From Bradyrhizobium erythrophlei (GTDB lineage: Bacteria > Pseudomonadota > Alphaproteobacteria > Rhizobiales > Xanthobacteraceae), in NCBI GenBank assembly GCA_900129675.1, contig FSRD01000001.1, forward strand, positions 4,391,501 through 4,455,500: a DNA stretch of 64,000 bases, read 5' to 3'. The first letter of the stretch is position 1; each line of letters begins with the position of its first letter. The notes under the pieces were generated by a model that made no database searches, was not told where the DNA came from, and worked only from the letters and a program-made list of their open reading frames with translations. The position numbers and the translations under genes are program-made. This document shows, in pieces, positions 10,392 to 19,032 of the stretch.

Positions 10392-10480
10392 ATAATCACT
10401 AGCGCGATCGGAAGGCCAGCGCCCAAGGCGCCAGCAATCATCAAAGCGAATGCTGAAAGCAAGTTTGCGTTGGCTTGCAT
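10376..10480 (-). CDS. 34-residue membrane peptide
   Basis: Within a longer leftward frame, an internal Met gives MQANANLLSAFALMIAGALG followed by AGLPIALVIIWLCA, a plausible single-span peptide. Its stop overlaps the TTG start of the adjacent nuclease remnant. Support is limited to the hydrophobic pattern. Confidence 0.3.
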   Translation of the reverse strand: MQANANLLSAFALMIAGALGAGLPIALVIIWLCA

Positions 10481-10660
10481 CTCAGGCACCAAACATGCCG
10501 TTGCTCCATCGAGCCCCTCACGGGGGCATTCGCCCGCCGCCCAAGGATAAACGATCCCAGATCGTTCTGAGCCTGAACGCATATGGTTAACGAATGGTTA
10601 ATTGATAGGTCCGCGCCGGGGCCTGCGCAGCCGCCCAATTTCCGTATCATGGCTGGGTCT

Positions 10661-10740
10661 AGGCCGCGATCTTGTCCTCTTTGTCGGCTCCGCGCATAAC
10701 GATCTTGAGCGCATCATCCGGCACCGGCCGTTGATCGGAT
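10661..10740 (-). pseudogene. 3' scrap of yedK-like gene
   Basis: Reading leftward, the last 25 codons give DQRPVPDDALKIVMRGADKE followed by DKIAA and a stop. This is nearly identical to the tail of the damaged yedK-like gene at 9018. Nothing upstream belongs to that family, so this is an isolated duplicate tail. Confidence 0.6.
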
Positions 10741-10799
10741 CGAAAAACCGGCGCGACCAATCCGCCACTTGTGCGCTCCGCCCGTGAGCGATGATCTAT

Positions 10800-11002
10800 A
10801 GCGTTGGATCAGCGGAAGACGCCTCAGTTGGAACCGAGCGAGCCCTGTATTTAACCGGGATTGAAAACCTTGGCAGGATGTTGGCATGTCGCCGCCGGGT
10901 ATCGGACGCGGCGCGGCGCATCGCAGAATTTTACATAACAATTTATAGCTCCACGTGGACACTGCAGCGGCATTGCGTTGATTTATCTAGATTTTTTACG
11001 CC
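10800..11002. other. gap without a gene
   Basis: Low-complexity AT-richer DNA; no frame with start context on either strand is convincing. Confidence 0.4.
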
Positions 11003-11147
11003 CCTCTCTCCCTTGCGCAGGGAATGCCGGAGTGCCTCCGCTGAACCTGTATGCTCGTGTGCGTTTCTTCGCACAGCCTTTGCACACGAGACCGCGGGTG
11101 CAGCGTGCGCCCGGCATACCCCGCACCCTCTGACTTCGAGGGAGCTT
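11003..11147. repeat. nested-hairpin intergenic element
   Basis: An outer pair of arms, around GGGAATGCCGG (11020-11030) and CCGGCATACCC (11111-11121), encloses an inner stem CTCGTGTGC / GCACACGAG (11054-11062 with 11082-11090). The element is about 145 bp and strongly resembles a multicopy Bradyrhizobium intergenic sequence. It could fold as a long RNA hairpin. Confidence 0.55.
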
Positions 11148-11203
11148 TCATGCACAGGCCGGGCGCATCGCGCCGCGGCATCGTAAAGTCATATCTGTAG
11201 CAC

Positions 11204-11356
11204 CGTCATTGCGAGGAGCACTTGCGACGACTTGTCCGCCGAAGCTCACCGAGCGAAGGCGGAAGCAATCCATCTTTCTCTATGCGGCGCGATGGATTGC
11301 TTCGCGGAGCCTGTCATCGGGCGCGCATTCGCGCGACCCGTTGGCTCGCAATGATG
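11204..11356. repeat. inverted-end intergenic repeat
   Basis: The element opens with CGTCATTGCGAG (11204) and closes with CTCGCAATGATG (11345-11356), which are near-perfect inverted ends. Inside, GCGGAAGCAATCCATC (from 11260) is mirrored by GATGGATTGCTTCGCGG (from about 11291). This is the shape of a mobile palindromic repeat of the REP/MITE type common in rhizobia. No ORF is present. Confidence 0.65.
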
Positions 11357-11400
11357 GTTGGAGTGCCGTGGCTGTTTTGAAAAATCGAATCCGTTGCAAG

Positions 11401-11843
11401 TCACAGATACCAGGCCAGCACCGCCTTGAGCAGGGCGTTTTCGATCACCGGCAGCACGACGATTTGATTCATGCCGGCTGTACGGGCCGGCGATGGCGCC
11501 ACCGATTCGTCGAGCGTTAGATGCTCATTGATGGCGGGCATGCCGGTCGCCCAGGCGCCGCCGATGCTGCCTTCGCCTTGCCGATCGTCTTCGAAGCATA
11601 AAGCGATGCCAGATCGGTATTCTTGCTGCAATCGCCGGAGTTAAAAATCAGCGCCGTTCGCGCCTGATCCGGCACCCAGAAGCGCTTTGCGATTGGGGTT
11701 GCCTGTGCCGACAGGAACGTCATGACCCAGGTCTGGTCGTTGCCTGTCGTATAGGGGATGCCGACGCCGCAATCGATGCCGATCTCGGAAGCTTCCTCCC
11801 AGCGCAAAAATCCCTTGGAATTGTACAGGTCCTTGATGATCAA
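11401..11843 (-). pseudogene. GAF-domain-like protein, frameshifted
   Basis: The leftward frame from about 11843 reads GIDCGVGIPYTTGNDQTWVM, TFLSAQATPIAKRFWVPD and NTDLASLYASKTIGKA. The sense then continues in another frame as GSIGGAWATGMPAINEHLTL and NQIVVLPVIENALLKAVLAW to the stop at 11401. The join is near 11566-11580, so one indel separates the halves. The overall look is a small single-GAF sensor protein. The start codon is uncertain. Confidence 0.55.
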
Positions 11844-11983
11844 GGGCCGGCGATTTTCCGGCAGCGTGTGCGATCAAATTACAGGCAGCTTGCGTCCAAA
11901 GATCGTGCGGAGCCATGCAAGCATGGAGGGTGACAGCGTTGTCGCCATCACCGCTCATCTGGGCTGTCGAACCTGACGGAACC

Positions 11984-12778
11984 TCAGTTGCGATACGATG
12001 GATCGGTGCGGTCGAGCTTGCGCAGCAGCGCCGGCCAGGCGAGGTCGCCGTTTCGCGCGGGCCTGTCGGGACGCGATCGCATCTTGTCGTAGGTCTCTTC
12101 CATCACCTCTTGCGGCGGGTAGGTCAGTTTGGTGTTGCAGGAGAGCGCCATGACCTGCACCTGGCAGGCACGTTCGAGGCGCCACAGCACATTGAACGCC
12201 GCGGGCACGGTGCGGCCGACGACGAGCAGGCCGTGGTTGCGCAGGATCATGGCTTCGTGGTCGCCGAGGTCCCTGACCAGCCGCGCGCGCTCGTCGACAT
12301 CGTCGGCGATGCCTTCGAAATCATGATAGGCGATGTGAAGAAACCGCATCGCGGTCTGCGCCAGCGGCAACAGGCCGCATTCCATCGCGGAGACGGCCAT
12401 GCCGGCCGGGGTGTGCGTGTGCGCCACGCAATCCATATCGTGCTTGGCCATGTGGATGGCGCTGTGAATGACGAAGCCGGCGAGGTTGACGTTATAGTCG
12501 GTCGCGTTCAGCAGCGTGTTGCCCTCGACGTCGACCTTGATCAGGCAGGAGGCGTCGATCTCCTCGTAAAGCATCCCGTAGGGGTTGATCAGGAACTGAT
12601 CCGTCGTTCCAGGCACCCGGCAGGAGATGTGGTTGGCGATCATCTCGGTCATCCCGTAGATCTCGGTGAGGCGGTAGCAGGCCGCGAGATCGACCCGTGC
12701 CTGCCATTCCTCGGGGCTCACCTGTTCGCGGACCGACTTGACGACCTTGATGGCGGGAGCGCTGACGGGAGGGTTCAT
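11984..12778 (-). CDS. class II aldolase/adducin family protein
   Basis: This 264-residue protein belongs to the zinc-dependent class II aldolase/adducin group that cleaves phosphorylated or free sugar acids and related hydroxy compounds. It shows HTHTPAGMAVSAM and a later HGLLVVG segment typical of the metal site, plus the N-terminal GMTEMIANHISCR motif. The start at 12778 has GGAGAAA upstream; a longer frame upstream is not protein-like. It is divergent from the M81 peptidase gene with a 203-bp gap, suggesting shared control. The substrate is unknown. Confidence 0.9.
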   Translation of the reverse strand: MNPPVSAPAIKVVKSVREQVSPEEWQARVDLAACYRLTEIYGMTEMIANHISCRVPGTTDQFLINPYGMLYEEIDASCLIKVDVEGNTLLNATDYNVNLAGFVIHSAIHMAKHDMDCVAHTHTPAGMAVSAMECGLLPLAQTAMRFLHIAYHDFEGIADDVDERARLVRDLGDHEAMILRNHGLLVVGRTVPAAFNVLWRLERACQVQVMALSCNTKLTYPPQEVMEETYDKMRSRPDRPARNGDLAWPALLRKLDRTDPSYRN

Positions 12779-12981
12779 GGCGTTTCTCCACTGGGGCGTG
12801 TTATTGGGCCGGGCGGGGCCCGATCGTTGGCGGGCAGGATAGCGGCAAAATTCGCTGCGCCGCAAGGCAAGCCCGCAGGCTTAATTGCAGGTCTGGCGGG
12901 CGAAATCCGAATGCGCCGTTGGCGCCAAATCCGCTGTGATGCCAGTATGAGGAAAGGATTGCCACCGAAGGCCGAGCCGCA

Positions 12982-14469
12982 ATGACCAACCGTTCCATCC
13001 GTATCGCCGTGCTGCATTTTTCCCATGAAACCGTGACGTTCCTGAAGAACGACACGACCCTGGACGACTTCATCTATCCGGGGTCGCCGGCCAGGGGCGA
13101 GGCGTTGCTGGGATCGTATCCGAAATCCTATATGGGCGGCTTTGTGAAGCTGGCGCGGGAGTTCGGCGGCGTCGAACTGGTCGGAATTGAATCGCCGCTG
13201 TGGCCCAGGACAGGCACCGGATCGGGTTGGATCACCGAACAAGCCTTCGAGACCTTCGTCGGCAGGATGATTGCCGGCATCAAGGCTGAGGGTCCGTTCG
13301 ACGGCGTCTATCTCTGCCTGCACGGCGCCATGGCGGTGCGCGGCGTGCCGAGGCCGGAGGCCGAACTGGCGCGGCGGGTTCGCGACGTGATCGGGCCGAA
13401 GGCCTTCATTGCCGCGACCTTCGACCTGCACGGCAACGAGGATGAAGCGTTTTTGCAGCATGCCGATATGGCGTTCACGGTGAAATATTTCCCGCATTAC
13501 GACGAATATCTGCAGGGCGAGCGCGCGGCGCGCACGCTGGTGCGGGCGATTCGGGGTGACTACAAGCCTGCGCACGTGACCATCCGCGTTCCCGTCATCT
13601 CGCCCACCGTACTGCAATGGACCGGCGCCCCGCCGTGGATGGATCTGGTGCAGCGCGCTTTGGTGTGGGAGGCGCGCGAGCCGGATGTGTATGTGAATGT
13701 GTTCTTCGGTTTTCCGTTCGCCGACGTGCCCGACGTCGGCATGACGGTGCAGGTACTGACCAACGGCAATCCTGAACTTGCTGAACGTATCGGCCTCGAT
13801 CTTTCGAACGCGATCTGGCGGCAGCGCGAGGCGCTGCTGACATCCACGAAAATCCACACCATTGCGGGCGGTGTCGCGCTGGCGAAGCAGGCTGTGGCCA
13901 GCGGGAACACGCCGGTGGTTCTTGCCGATCACAGCGACCGCTCCGGCTATGCGACCTGGCTGCTTCGGGAGATCGTGGCGCAGGACCTTTCCGACACGCT
14001 GATTGCCACCATCGCCGATGCCAAGGCCACTGCCGCGCTCAAGGCGATGGGTGCCAAGGCCGGCGACAGTTTTGACGTGGAGATCGGTGGCCTCGCCGAT
14101 GAATCCGCCGGCGATCCCGTGCGCATCCAGGGAACGATCCTGAACACGGTCGAGGGCTACGGCCAATTCTGGGTCTGCATCCGGTTCGGCCGCAACAATA
14201 TCCTGATCCTCACCACCTATCTGATGCAGATCATGGAGCCGTTTTCACTGAAGGCGCTGGGGCTGGATATCGGCGCGTTCGAGATCATGGCGATCAAATC
14301 GCGGGTTCACTTCCGGCGCGGTTTTGACGACGGCGGTTTTGCCAGGACGATCCTGCTGGTCGAGCCGGAGCAGCCCTTCCTTGGAACGACCCGCCTCGAC
14401 AGATTGCCGTATGAGCACGTCGACCTCACGCAGTATTATCCTTACGGCAATCCGGTGTTTCCTGCCTGA
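12982..14469 (+). CDS. M81 family metallopeptidase (MlrC/microcystinase C-like)
   Basis: The 495-residue protein fits the MlrC family, which hydrolyses linear peptides with a zinc centre. Visible family features include the N-terminal HFSHETVTF, DLHGNEDEAF near residue 153, ADHSDRSGYATW near 317, and the C-terminal MlrC part with RIQGTILNTVEGYGQFW. Most homologues outside microcystin degraders have unknown substrates, so peptide cleavage is a family-level inference. The GST gene follows after 20 bases, likely as one transcript. Confidence 0.88.
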   Translation: MTNRSIRIAVLHFSHETVTFLKNDTTLDDFIYPGSPARGEALLGSYPKSYMGGFVKLAREFGGVELVGIESPLWPRTGTGSGWITEQAFETFVGRMIAGIKAEGPFDGVYLCLHGAMAVRGVPRPEAELARRVRDVIGPKAFIAATFDLHGNEDEAFLQHADMAFTVKYFPHYDEYLQGERAARTLVRAIRGDYKPAHVTIRVPVISPTVLQWTGAPPWMDLVQRALVWEAREPDVYVNVFFGFPFADVPDVGMTVQVLTNGNPELAERIGLDLSNAIWRQREALLTSTKIHTIAGGVALAKQAVASGNTPVVLADHSDRSGYATWLLREIVAQDLSDTLIATIADAKATAALKAMGAKAGDSFDVEIGGLADESAGDPVRIQGTILNTVEGYGQFWVCIRFGRNNILILTTYLMQIMEPFSLKALGLDIGAFEIMAIKSRVHFRRGFDDGGFARTILLVEPEQPFLGTTRLDRLPYEHVDLTQYYPYGNPVFPA

Positions 14470-14489
14470 CCTATCAAGTGAGCACTGCA

Positions 14490-15500
14490 ATGACCGAAGG
14501 ACGCTATCGCCTGATCGGATCGACCGCGTCGCCCTACGCCATAAAACTGCGCGCGCTGTTGCGCTATCGAAGGATTCCCTTCGACTGGATCATCATGACC
14601 AAGGCGCTGCGGAAGGCGACCGGGCATCTGCGCCCGAACCTGATCCCGGTGCTGCAATATCCCGATGGTACGTTCCGTGGCGAGACCACGACGCTGGCCT
14701 ACGATCTGGAAGCGCGTCATCAGGAGCGCTCTGTCATTCCCGGGGACAAGGCGGTCGCGTTCGTCTGCGATCTCCTGGAAGACCTTGCCGACGAATGGGC
14801 GGTCAAACCGCTGTTTCTGTACCGGTGGTGGGATCCGGAGGATCAGGCCTATGTCTCGCGCTGGGCCGGCGAGGAGTGGTCGGTGTCGGAGGCGGCGACC
14901 GGCAGCGCTGAAGAGATCGAGCAATTCCGCCAGCGGCAGATTTCGCGAATGGTCATCCTCGGGGCGACGGCGGAAAACAAGCCGCTGCTGGAGGAGAGCT
15001 ACATCAGAATATTGGCGGCGTTCGAGCCGTTTGTCGGGATGACCAGCTATCTGTTCGGCAGTCGGCCGTCGCTGGCGGATTTCGCCTGGTTCGGCCAGCT
15101 CAGCGAAATGGCGACCGACCCGACCCCGATGCGGATCATGCGCGCGAAGGCGCCGTTCACCGATCACTGGGTGCGGCGGGTGGATGACGCCTCCGGCGTC
15201 GAAGGCGAGTGGTATCCGCGCGCGCAGGTGTTGCGCGGAATGGCCGAGTCTTTGCTGAGAATTGCCGGGGAGCTTTATCTACCGTTCCTGGTCGCAAATG
15301 CGGAAGCCTTTGCGAAGGGCGTCGATCGGCTGGAGATTAGCGCCTGGGGTTTGCCATACACGCTGGCGCCGTTCAAATATCAGGTCAAATGCCTGCAGCA
15401 GCTGCGCGGCAAGTTTGCCGCGCTCAATGCGGAAGACCGGGCGGCGCTAAAGCCCGTGCTGGAGCGGACGGGCTGCTGGGCGTATCTGATCGCCAAATGA
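14490..15500 (+). CDS. glutathione S-transferase family protein
   Basis: About 336 residues. The N-terminal thioredoxin-like half starts TEGRYRLIGSTASPYAIKLR with Ser/Tyr in the usual catalytic neighbourhood and a PVLQYPDGTFRGETTTLAYD segment that provides the cis-Pro and glutathione-binding turn. The C-terminal helical half includes LFGSRPSLADFAWFGQL. It is longer than a standard GST by roughly 100 residues. ATG 14490 is chosen, but in-frame GTG 14478 is possible; neither has a strong ribosome site. It is probably co-transcribed with the upstream M81 gene. Confidence 0.85.
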   Translation: MTEGRYRLIGSTASPYAIKLRALLRYRRIPFDWIIMTKALRKATGHLRPNLIPVLQYPDGTFRGETTTLAYDLEARHQERSVIPGDKAVAFVCDLLEDLADEWAVKPLFLYRWWDPEDQAYVSRWAGEEWSVSEAATGSAEEIEQFRQRQISRMVILGATAENKPLLEESYIRILAAFEPFVGMTSYLFGSRPSLADFAWFGQLSEMATDPTPMRIMRAKAPFTDHWVRRVDDASGVEGEWYPRAQVLRGMAESLLRIAGELYLPFLVANAEAFAKGVDRLEISAWGLPYTLAPFKYQVKCLQQLRGKFAALNAEDRAALKPVLERTGCWAYLIAK

Positions 15501-15505
15501 GAAGC

Positions 15506-15838
15506 TCAGCCCTTTGGAAAATCCTTGCGCATCGCAATTTCGGCGGCGTCGCCGGGCGACAGGACAGGACGATCGAATGCCGGCTGGCGTTGCGTGAAGA
15601 TGTCGTAGAGCGAGATTTGCCTGATCGGCTTGGCCAGCAATTGCCTGATGCAGTCCGCCAGCGTGCCGTTGTAAACCAGATACGGCGTCTTGCTGGCGAC
15701 CCGCTCGTTCCTGAGCGAAGGCCACTTTTTCAGGTCGGCAGGCGCGTCATAGGCGATCGGGAGGCTTTCTCTGAACATGCCTCGGTTCCGGTGTTTCAAC
15801 CATCCCGCAGGGTAGCCAAAGTTGGTAAACAGATTCAA
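15506..15838 (-). CDS. hypothetical protein, 110 aa
   Basis: A soluble basic protein starting MNLFTNFGYPAGWLKHRNRG and ending ALEFSPGD-like LSPGDAAEIAMRKDFPKG. It lies 15 bases downstream of the DsbA-like gene on the same strand, which suggests a bicistronic unit. No domain is recognised. A rightward frame of 484 codons across this whole region is judged a GC-rich antisense artefact because both leftward frames look like real protein. Confidence 0.55.
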   Translation of the reverse strand: MNLFTNFGYPAGWLKHRNRGMFRESLPIAYDAPADLKKWPSLRNERVASKTPYLVYNGTLADCIRQLLAKPIRQISLYDIFTQRQPAFDRPVLSPGDAAEIAMRKDFPKG

Positions 15839-15853
15839 AACGCCGCAGCGAGC

Positions 15854-16483
15854 TCATGTCCGATGCCGGCTACCCAGCGCGGTCGCGATGGATTCCGGGT
15901 TTTTGATGCGCTCGATCAGCATGTCGATGCGGTCACCGCCCCAAAACAATTCGCCGTTGAACACCATGGTCGGCACGCCGAACACGCCGAGCGTCTCCGC
16001 CTCGTCGATAATGCGGTCATGCTCGGCCCGTGCGGGGCCGTGGACGTAAGCCTCGAACTCGCTGGCCGAGCCGCCGACCGAGGCGATCACGCCGGAAATA
16101 TCACTGAGCTCGTCGATCTCGAGGTCGTGGCTCCAGAAGCGGAGGAACACCGTGTCGTGGTAGGGCCGGAACAAGCCGTGACGTTGCGCGAACAACATGC
16201 CGGCGCTGCAATAGAAGCCGTCATAAATGCGCCGAGGGCCTTTCATGGTGAGGCCCTGGGCGTTGGCATAGCGCCGCGCATCCATATAGGCGTAACGCAC
16301 CTTGCGCCAGAAATGCGGCGTCCGCTCTTCCACCGTTCCCATGAATTCGGCGACCCGCAACGTATAGGGCAGCCATTCCAGCTCGACGCCGTATTTTTCC
16401 TCCAGCTCGAACAACCGCTTGTTGGCTACAAACGCATAGGGGCTTTTGTAGTCGGTGTAGATGCGCACGCGCGGTTTGGCCAT
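15854..16483 (-). CDS. DsbA family protein / 2-hydroxychromene-2-carboxylate isomerase-like
   Basis: The 209-residue protein has the DsbA/kappa-GST fold: N-terminal VRIYTDYKSPYAFVANKRLF, where the Ser replaces the CxxC of true DsbA, a helical middle, and C-terminal TLGVFGVPTMVFNGELFWGG with the cis-Pro loop and GGDRIDML end. This pattern is typical of the glutathione-dependent HCCA-isomerase subgroup used in aromatic catabolism. The start at MAKPRVRIY (16483) is chosen over an 18-residue upstream extension. The natural substrate is unknown. Confidence 0.85.
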   Translation of the reverse strand: MAKPRVRIYTDYKSPYAFVANKRLFELEEKYGVELEWLPYTLRVAEFMGTVEERTPHFWRKVRYAYMDARRYANAQGLTMKGPRRIYDGFYCSAGMLFAQRHGLFRPYHDTVFLRFWSHDLEIDELSDISGVIASVGGSASEFEAYVHGPARAEHDRIIDEAETLGVFGVPTMVFNGELFWGGDRIDMLIERIKNPESIATALGSRHRT

Positions 16484-17113
16484 CGCCGGTCCTCGTTCCG
16501 ATCGAACGATCCTTCCCGATCCGGACCAGGGATGCAATCTGCAGGCGCGATCATTGATGTGGGAGAGCGGTCGACTGACCCGGTGTCAGCAGATTTGGAG
16601 TCAGAAGATTTGAAGTCAGCAGAACTTGCGCCAAACGAATGGGCCCCGGTGCATTCAAGCATCGCGGGGCCCTACATCTTCGTTTTAGGCGAAGGATTTC
16701 TGATAGACATCAGCTCATTATCAAGATCGAACACCGCGTGGCCTTTGCGTTCCGATCCCGTGGATATGATGGTTGGATTGTTGGCGACGCAAATGGGGCG
16801 AGCAGCTGCTGTTCACCTCTATGCGCCGAGACCTTGCCGCTGAGCAAGGTCACTGGCCTGAGCCGGTGGCGTCATGCTCCTCTCCAAGTGTGGTCCCCAC
16901 GGACAACTGTCCGCGCCCGCTGCCTGCCGTTCGATCATATGATCGGGCGCCAATACCCGCGAAGAGGGGAGCCAGATGCTCCGCTACCCCGATGGGCGCA
17001 GCATCGAAATGCTGCGGCAGATATCGTCGGGTGTCAAGTTAAGTCGGACGGAACCCGCTTGAGTTCCATCGCCGGCCTCACTATCCACACTCGAAACATG
17101 CGGCCGATCGAGG
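16484..17113. other. gap with one GC hairpin
   Basis: No gene is supported on either strand. At 16641-16672, GGGCCCCGGTGC and GCATCGCGGGGCCC can pair into a stable hairpin, but no T-run follows immediately. The rest shows no recognisable family. Confidence 0.4.
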
Positions 17114-19024
17114 TCAGGCCTTGGTCTGGCGATAGTGGCTGAAGTCGGGATCGTGAGTCATTTTCCAGTAGTCCACGAATCGCCACGGCATCGCCGAAAA
17201 AACCCGACCCTGGCCGTTGCGGTAATAGGTCGTCATGCCCGGATGTGTCCAGATCAGCTGCTCATGCTCGGCGTCCACTTGCCGGATGTATTGATCGTGC
17301 GCGTCGTGGCGAACGTCGATCGCGGCGATGCCATGCTCGATCATCTCGACAAGGCAGGCTGAGATGTAGCGGCTCTGACACTCCGATTGAAAGATCACGC
17401 TGCCGCCATGTGCGGGGCCGGAATTGGGACCAAGCATCAGGAAGAGGTTCGGAAAGTCCGGTACGGTAAGGCCGAGATAGGCGGTCGGATTGTCGTTAGC
17501 CCAGGCAGCCCTGAGGTTCTTGCCGTCGCGTCCGCTGATGTTGAGGCGCGCCGCCATTTCCGAGACCTTGAAACCCGTCGAAATCACGATGATGTCGGCC
17601 GGCCGTAACTTACCATCCGACGCAACGATGCCGTCGCGCGCGAAATGGTCGATCCGGTCGGTGACCAACTCGACGTTGGGCCTGGTCAGCGTCTTGAACC
17701 AGTTGTTGTCCAGCAGGATGCGCTTGCCATAGGGCGGATAGGTCGGCACGCATTTCCCGATCAGGTCGGGGCGATCCTTCAGTTCGGAAAGGATGAAATC
17801 GGTCAGCTCCTCGCGATGCCGGTCGTTGCCCTTGTTCACGGCGCGATCGGGGTACGGCCAGTTCGGGTCCTTGCGCAGGAACGGCAGCAAGCCGTCGCCG
17901 TAACGCCAGAACATGTTGAAGCGGTACCACTGCACGTAGAACGGCAGATGCGCGAGCAGCCATTGCGCCCCCTCGGTGATCTCATCGGAATAGCCCGCGA
18001 CCGGCCGCGCCCATTGCGCGGTGCGCTGATAGACCGTGACCGATGCGACACGGTCGGCGATTGCCGGCACCAGTTGCATCGCGGTCGCGCCGGTGCCGAT
18101 GACGGCAACGTGCTTGCCGTCGAACTGGATGTCATCGGACCACAGCGCGGAATGCAGCATCGTGCCCTGAAAATCTTCCTCCCCCTTGAAATGCGCGGGC
18201 GAGGGGTCGTTGAGCTGCCCGATCGCGCTGACGAGCGTGGTCGATTCAAAGGTCTCCTCGCCATCTCCAGTCTTCAGCGTCGAAATCCAGCGTCGCTTGT
18301 TGTCGTCCCATCGCGAGGCGATCAACTCCGTGTTGAGACGGATATGGCTGCGGATGTCGTATTCGAGCGCGACCTTTTTGAGGTAATCGAGCAGCTCCTG
18401 ACGCTGCGCGAAATACCGTGTCCACGGGTTTCGCGCGCCGAACGAGAAGGAATAGGAATGGTTCGGCGTATCGACGCCGCAGCCGGGGTAGCGGTTGACG
18501 TACCAGGTGCCGCCAAGCTCATCGTTCTTCTCGACAATGGTGTAGGGAATGCCGAGCCGGCCGAGCGCGACGCCGAGCGCAATGGCGCAGACGCCGGCGC
18601 CGACGATCAGCACATGCTGCTGCGCCAGCGCCTCATTGGGCGGGCGTTTGGTCCAACGCGCGTCGCGCGGAATAAAACCCATTTCCTCGCGCATCAGCGG
18701 CGCATATTCCGGCGCGACGTTTTCGCCGAGCGTCGCGTTCATCATTCTCAGCATCAAATCGTTGCCGGGATCAGTAATGACGGGCTTGGGCTCACCGTTC
18801 GCAAACAGGTTCAGCACCGCGGCGCGGATTTCGTTCTGGATTTCCGGCGGCAAGCCGGCCTGGGGATCAGGGATCAGGCGGACATCGCGCCGGGGCTTGT
18901 ATGGCGGCTCCAGCCAGCGCGCGTCACCGGTCATGTGCACCAGCACCATCAGCAACACGCGTATATCGCCTTCGGCGATCGCTGACGACAGATCGAGCTT
19001 CTTGCGCGGTACCTCGATGTTCAT
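17114..19024 (-). CDS. flavin-containing monooxygenase, Baeyer-Villiger type
   Basis: The 636-residue protein has two Rossmann fingerprints: VGAGVCAIALG near 141 for FAD and VIGTGATAMQLVPA near 308 for NADPH. Between them lies a BVMO-like signature, FQGTMLHSALW near 285-295, preceded by the GGTWYVNRYPGCGVD motif near 171-185. BVMOs insert oxygen next to a ketone to give an ester or lactone. There is an N-terminal extension of about 135 residues, as in 4-hydroxyacetophenone monooxygenase-like enzymes. The start at 19024 has AGAGGAAA and lies 8 bases after the SDR stop. The position suggests it acts after the SDR in the catabolic island. Confidence 0.92.
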   Translation of the reverse strand: MNIEVPRKKLDLSSAIAEGDIRVLLMVLVHMTGDARWLEPPYKPRRDVRLIPDPQAGLPPEIQNEIRAAVLNLFANGEPKPVITDPGNDLMLRMMNATLGENVAPEYAPLMREEMGFIPRDARWTKRPPNEALAQQHVLIVGAGVCAIALGVALGRLGIPYTIVEKNDELGGTWYVNRYPGCGVDTPNHSYSFSFGARNPWTRYFAQRQELLDYLKKVALEYDIRSHIRLNTELIASRWDDNKRRWISTLKTGDGEETFESTTLVSAIGQLNDPSPAHFKGEEDFQGTMLHSALWSDDIQFDGKHVAVIGTGATAMQLVPAIADRVASVTVYQRTAQWARPVAGYSDEITEGAQWLLAHLPFYVQWYRFNMFWRYGDGLLPFLRKDPNWPYPDRAVNKGNDRHREELTDFILSELKDRPDLIGKCVPTYPPYGKRILLDNNWFKTLTRPNVELVTDRIDHFARDGIVASDGKLRPADIIVISTGFKVSEMAARLNISGRDGKNLRAAWANDNPTAYLGLTVPDFPNLFLMLGPNSGPAHGGSVIFQSECQSRYISACLVEMIEHGIAAIDVRHDAHDQYIRQVDAEHEQLIWTHPGMTTYYRNGQGRVFSAMPWRFVDYWKMTHDPDFSHYRQTKA

Positions 19025-19032
19025 ATTTTCCT

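Noticed and set aside
12775..14166. A 463-codon leftward frame opposite the MlrC-like gene
   Set aside because: The plus strand has the conserved M81 motifs; the leftward product is an artefact of codon-position GC bias.
16641..16672. Rho-independent terminator
   Set aside because: The GC hairpin is strong but lacks an adjacent T-run on either strand.
15389..16843. A 484-codon rightward frame across the DsbA-like region
   Set aside because: The leftward frames show clear DsbA-fold protein and a second plausible gene; the rightward product has no domain and is a GC-rich antisense artefact.
17645..18985. A 446-codon rightward frame opposite the monooxygenase
   Set aside because: It is exactly antisense to a well-marked flavin monooxygenase and has no recognisable domain or start context.
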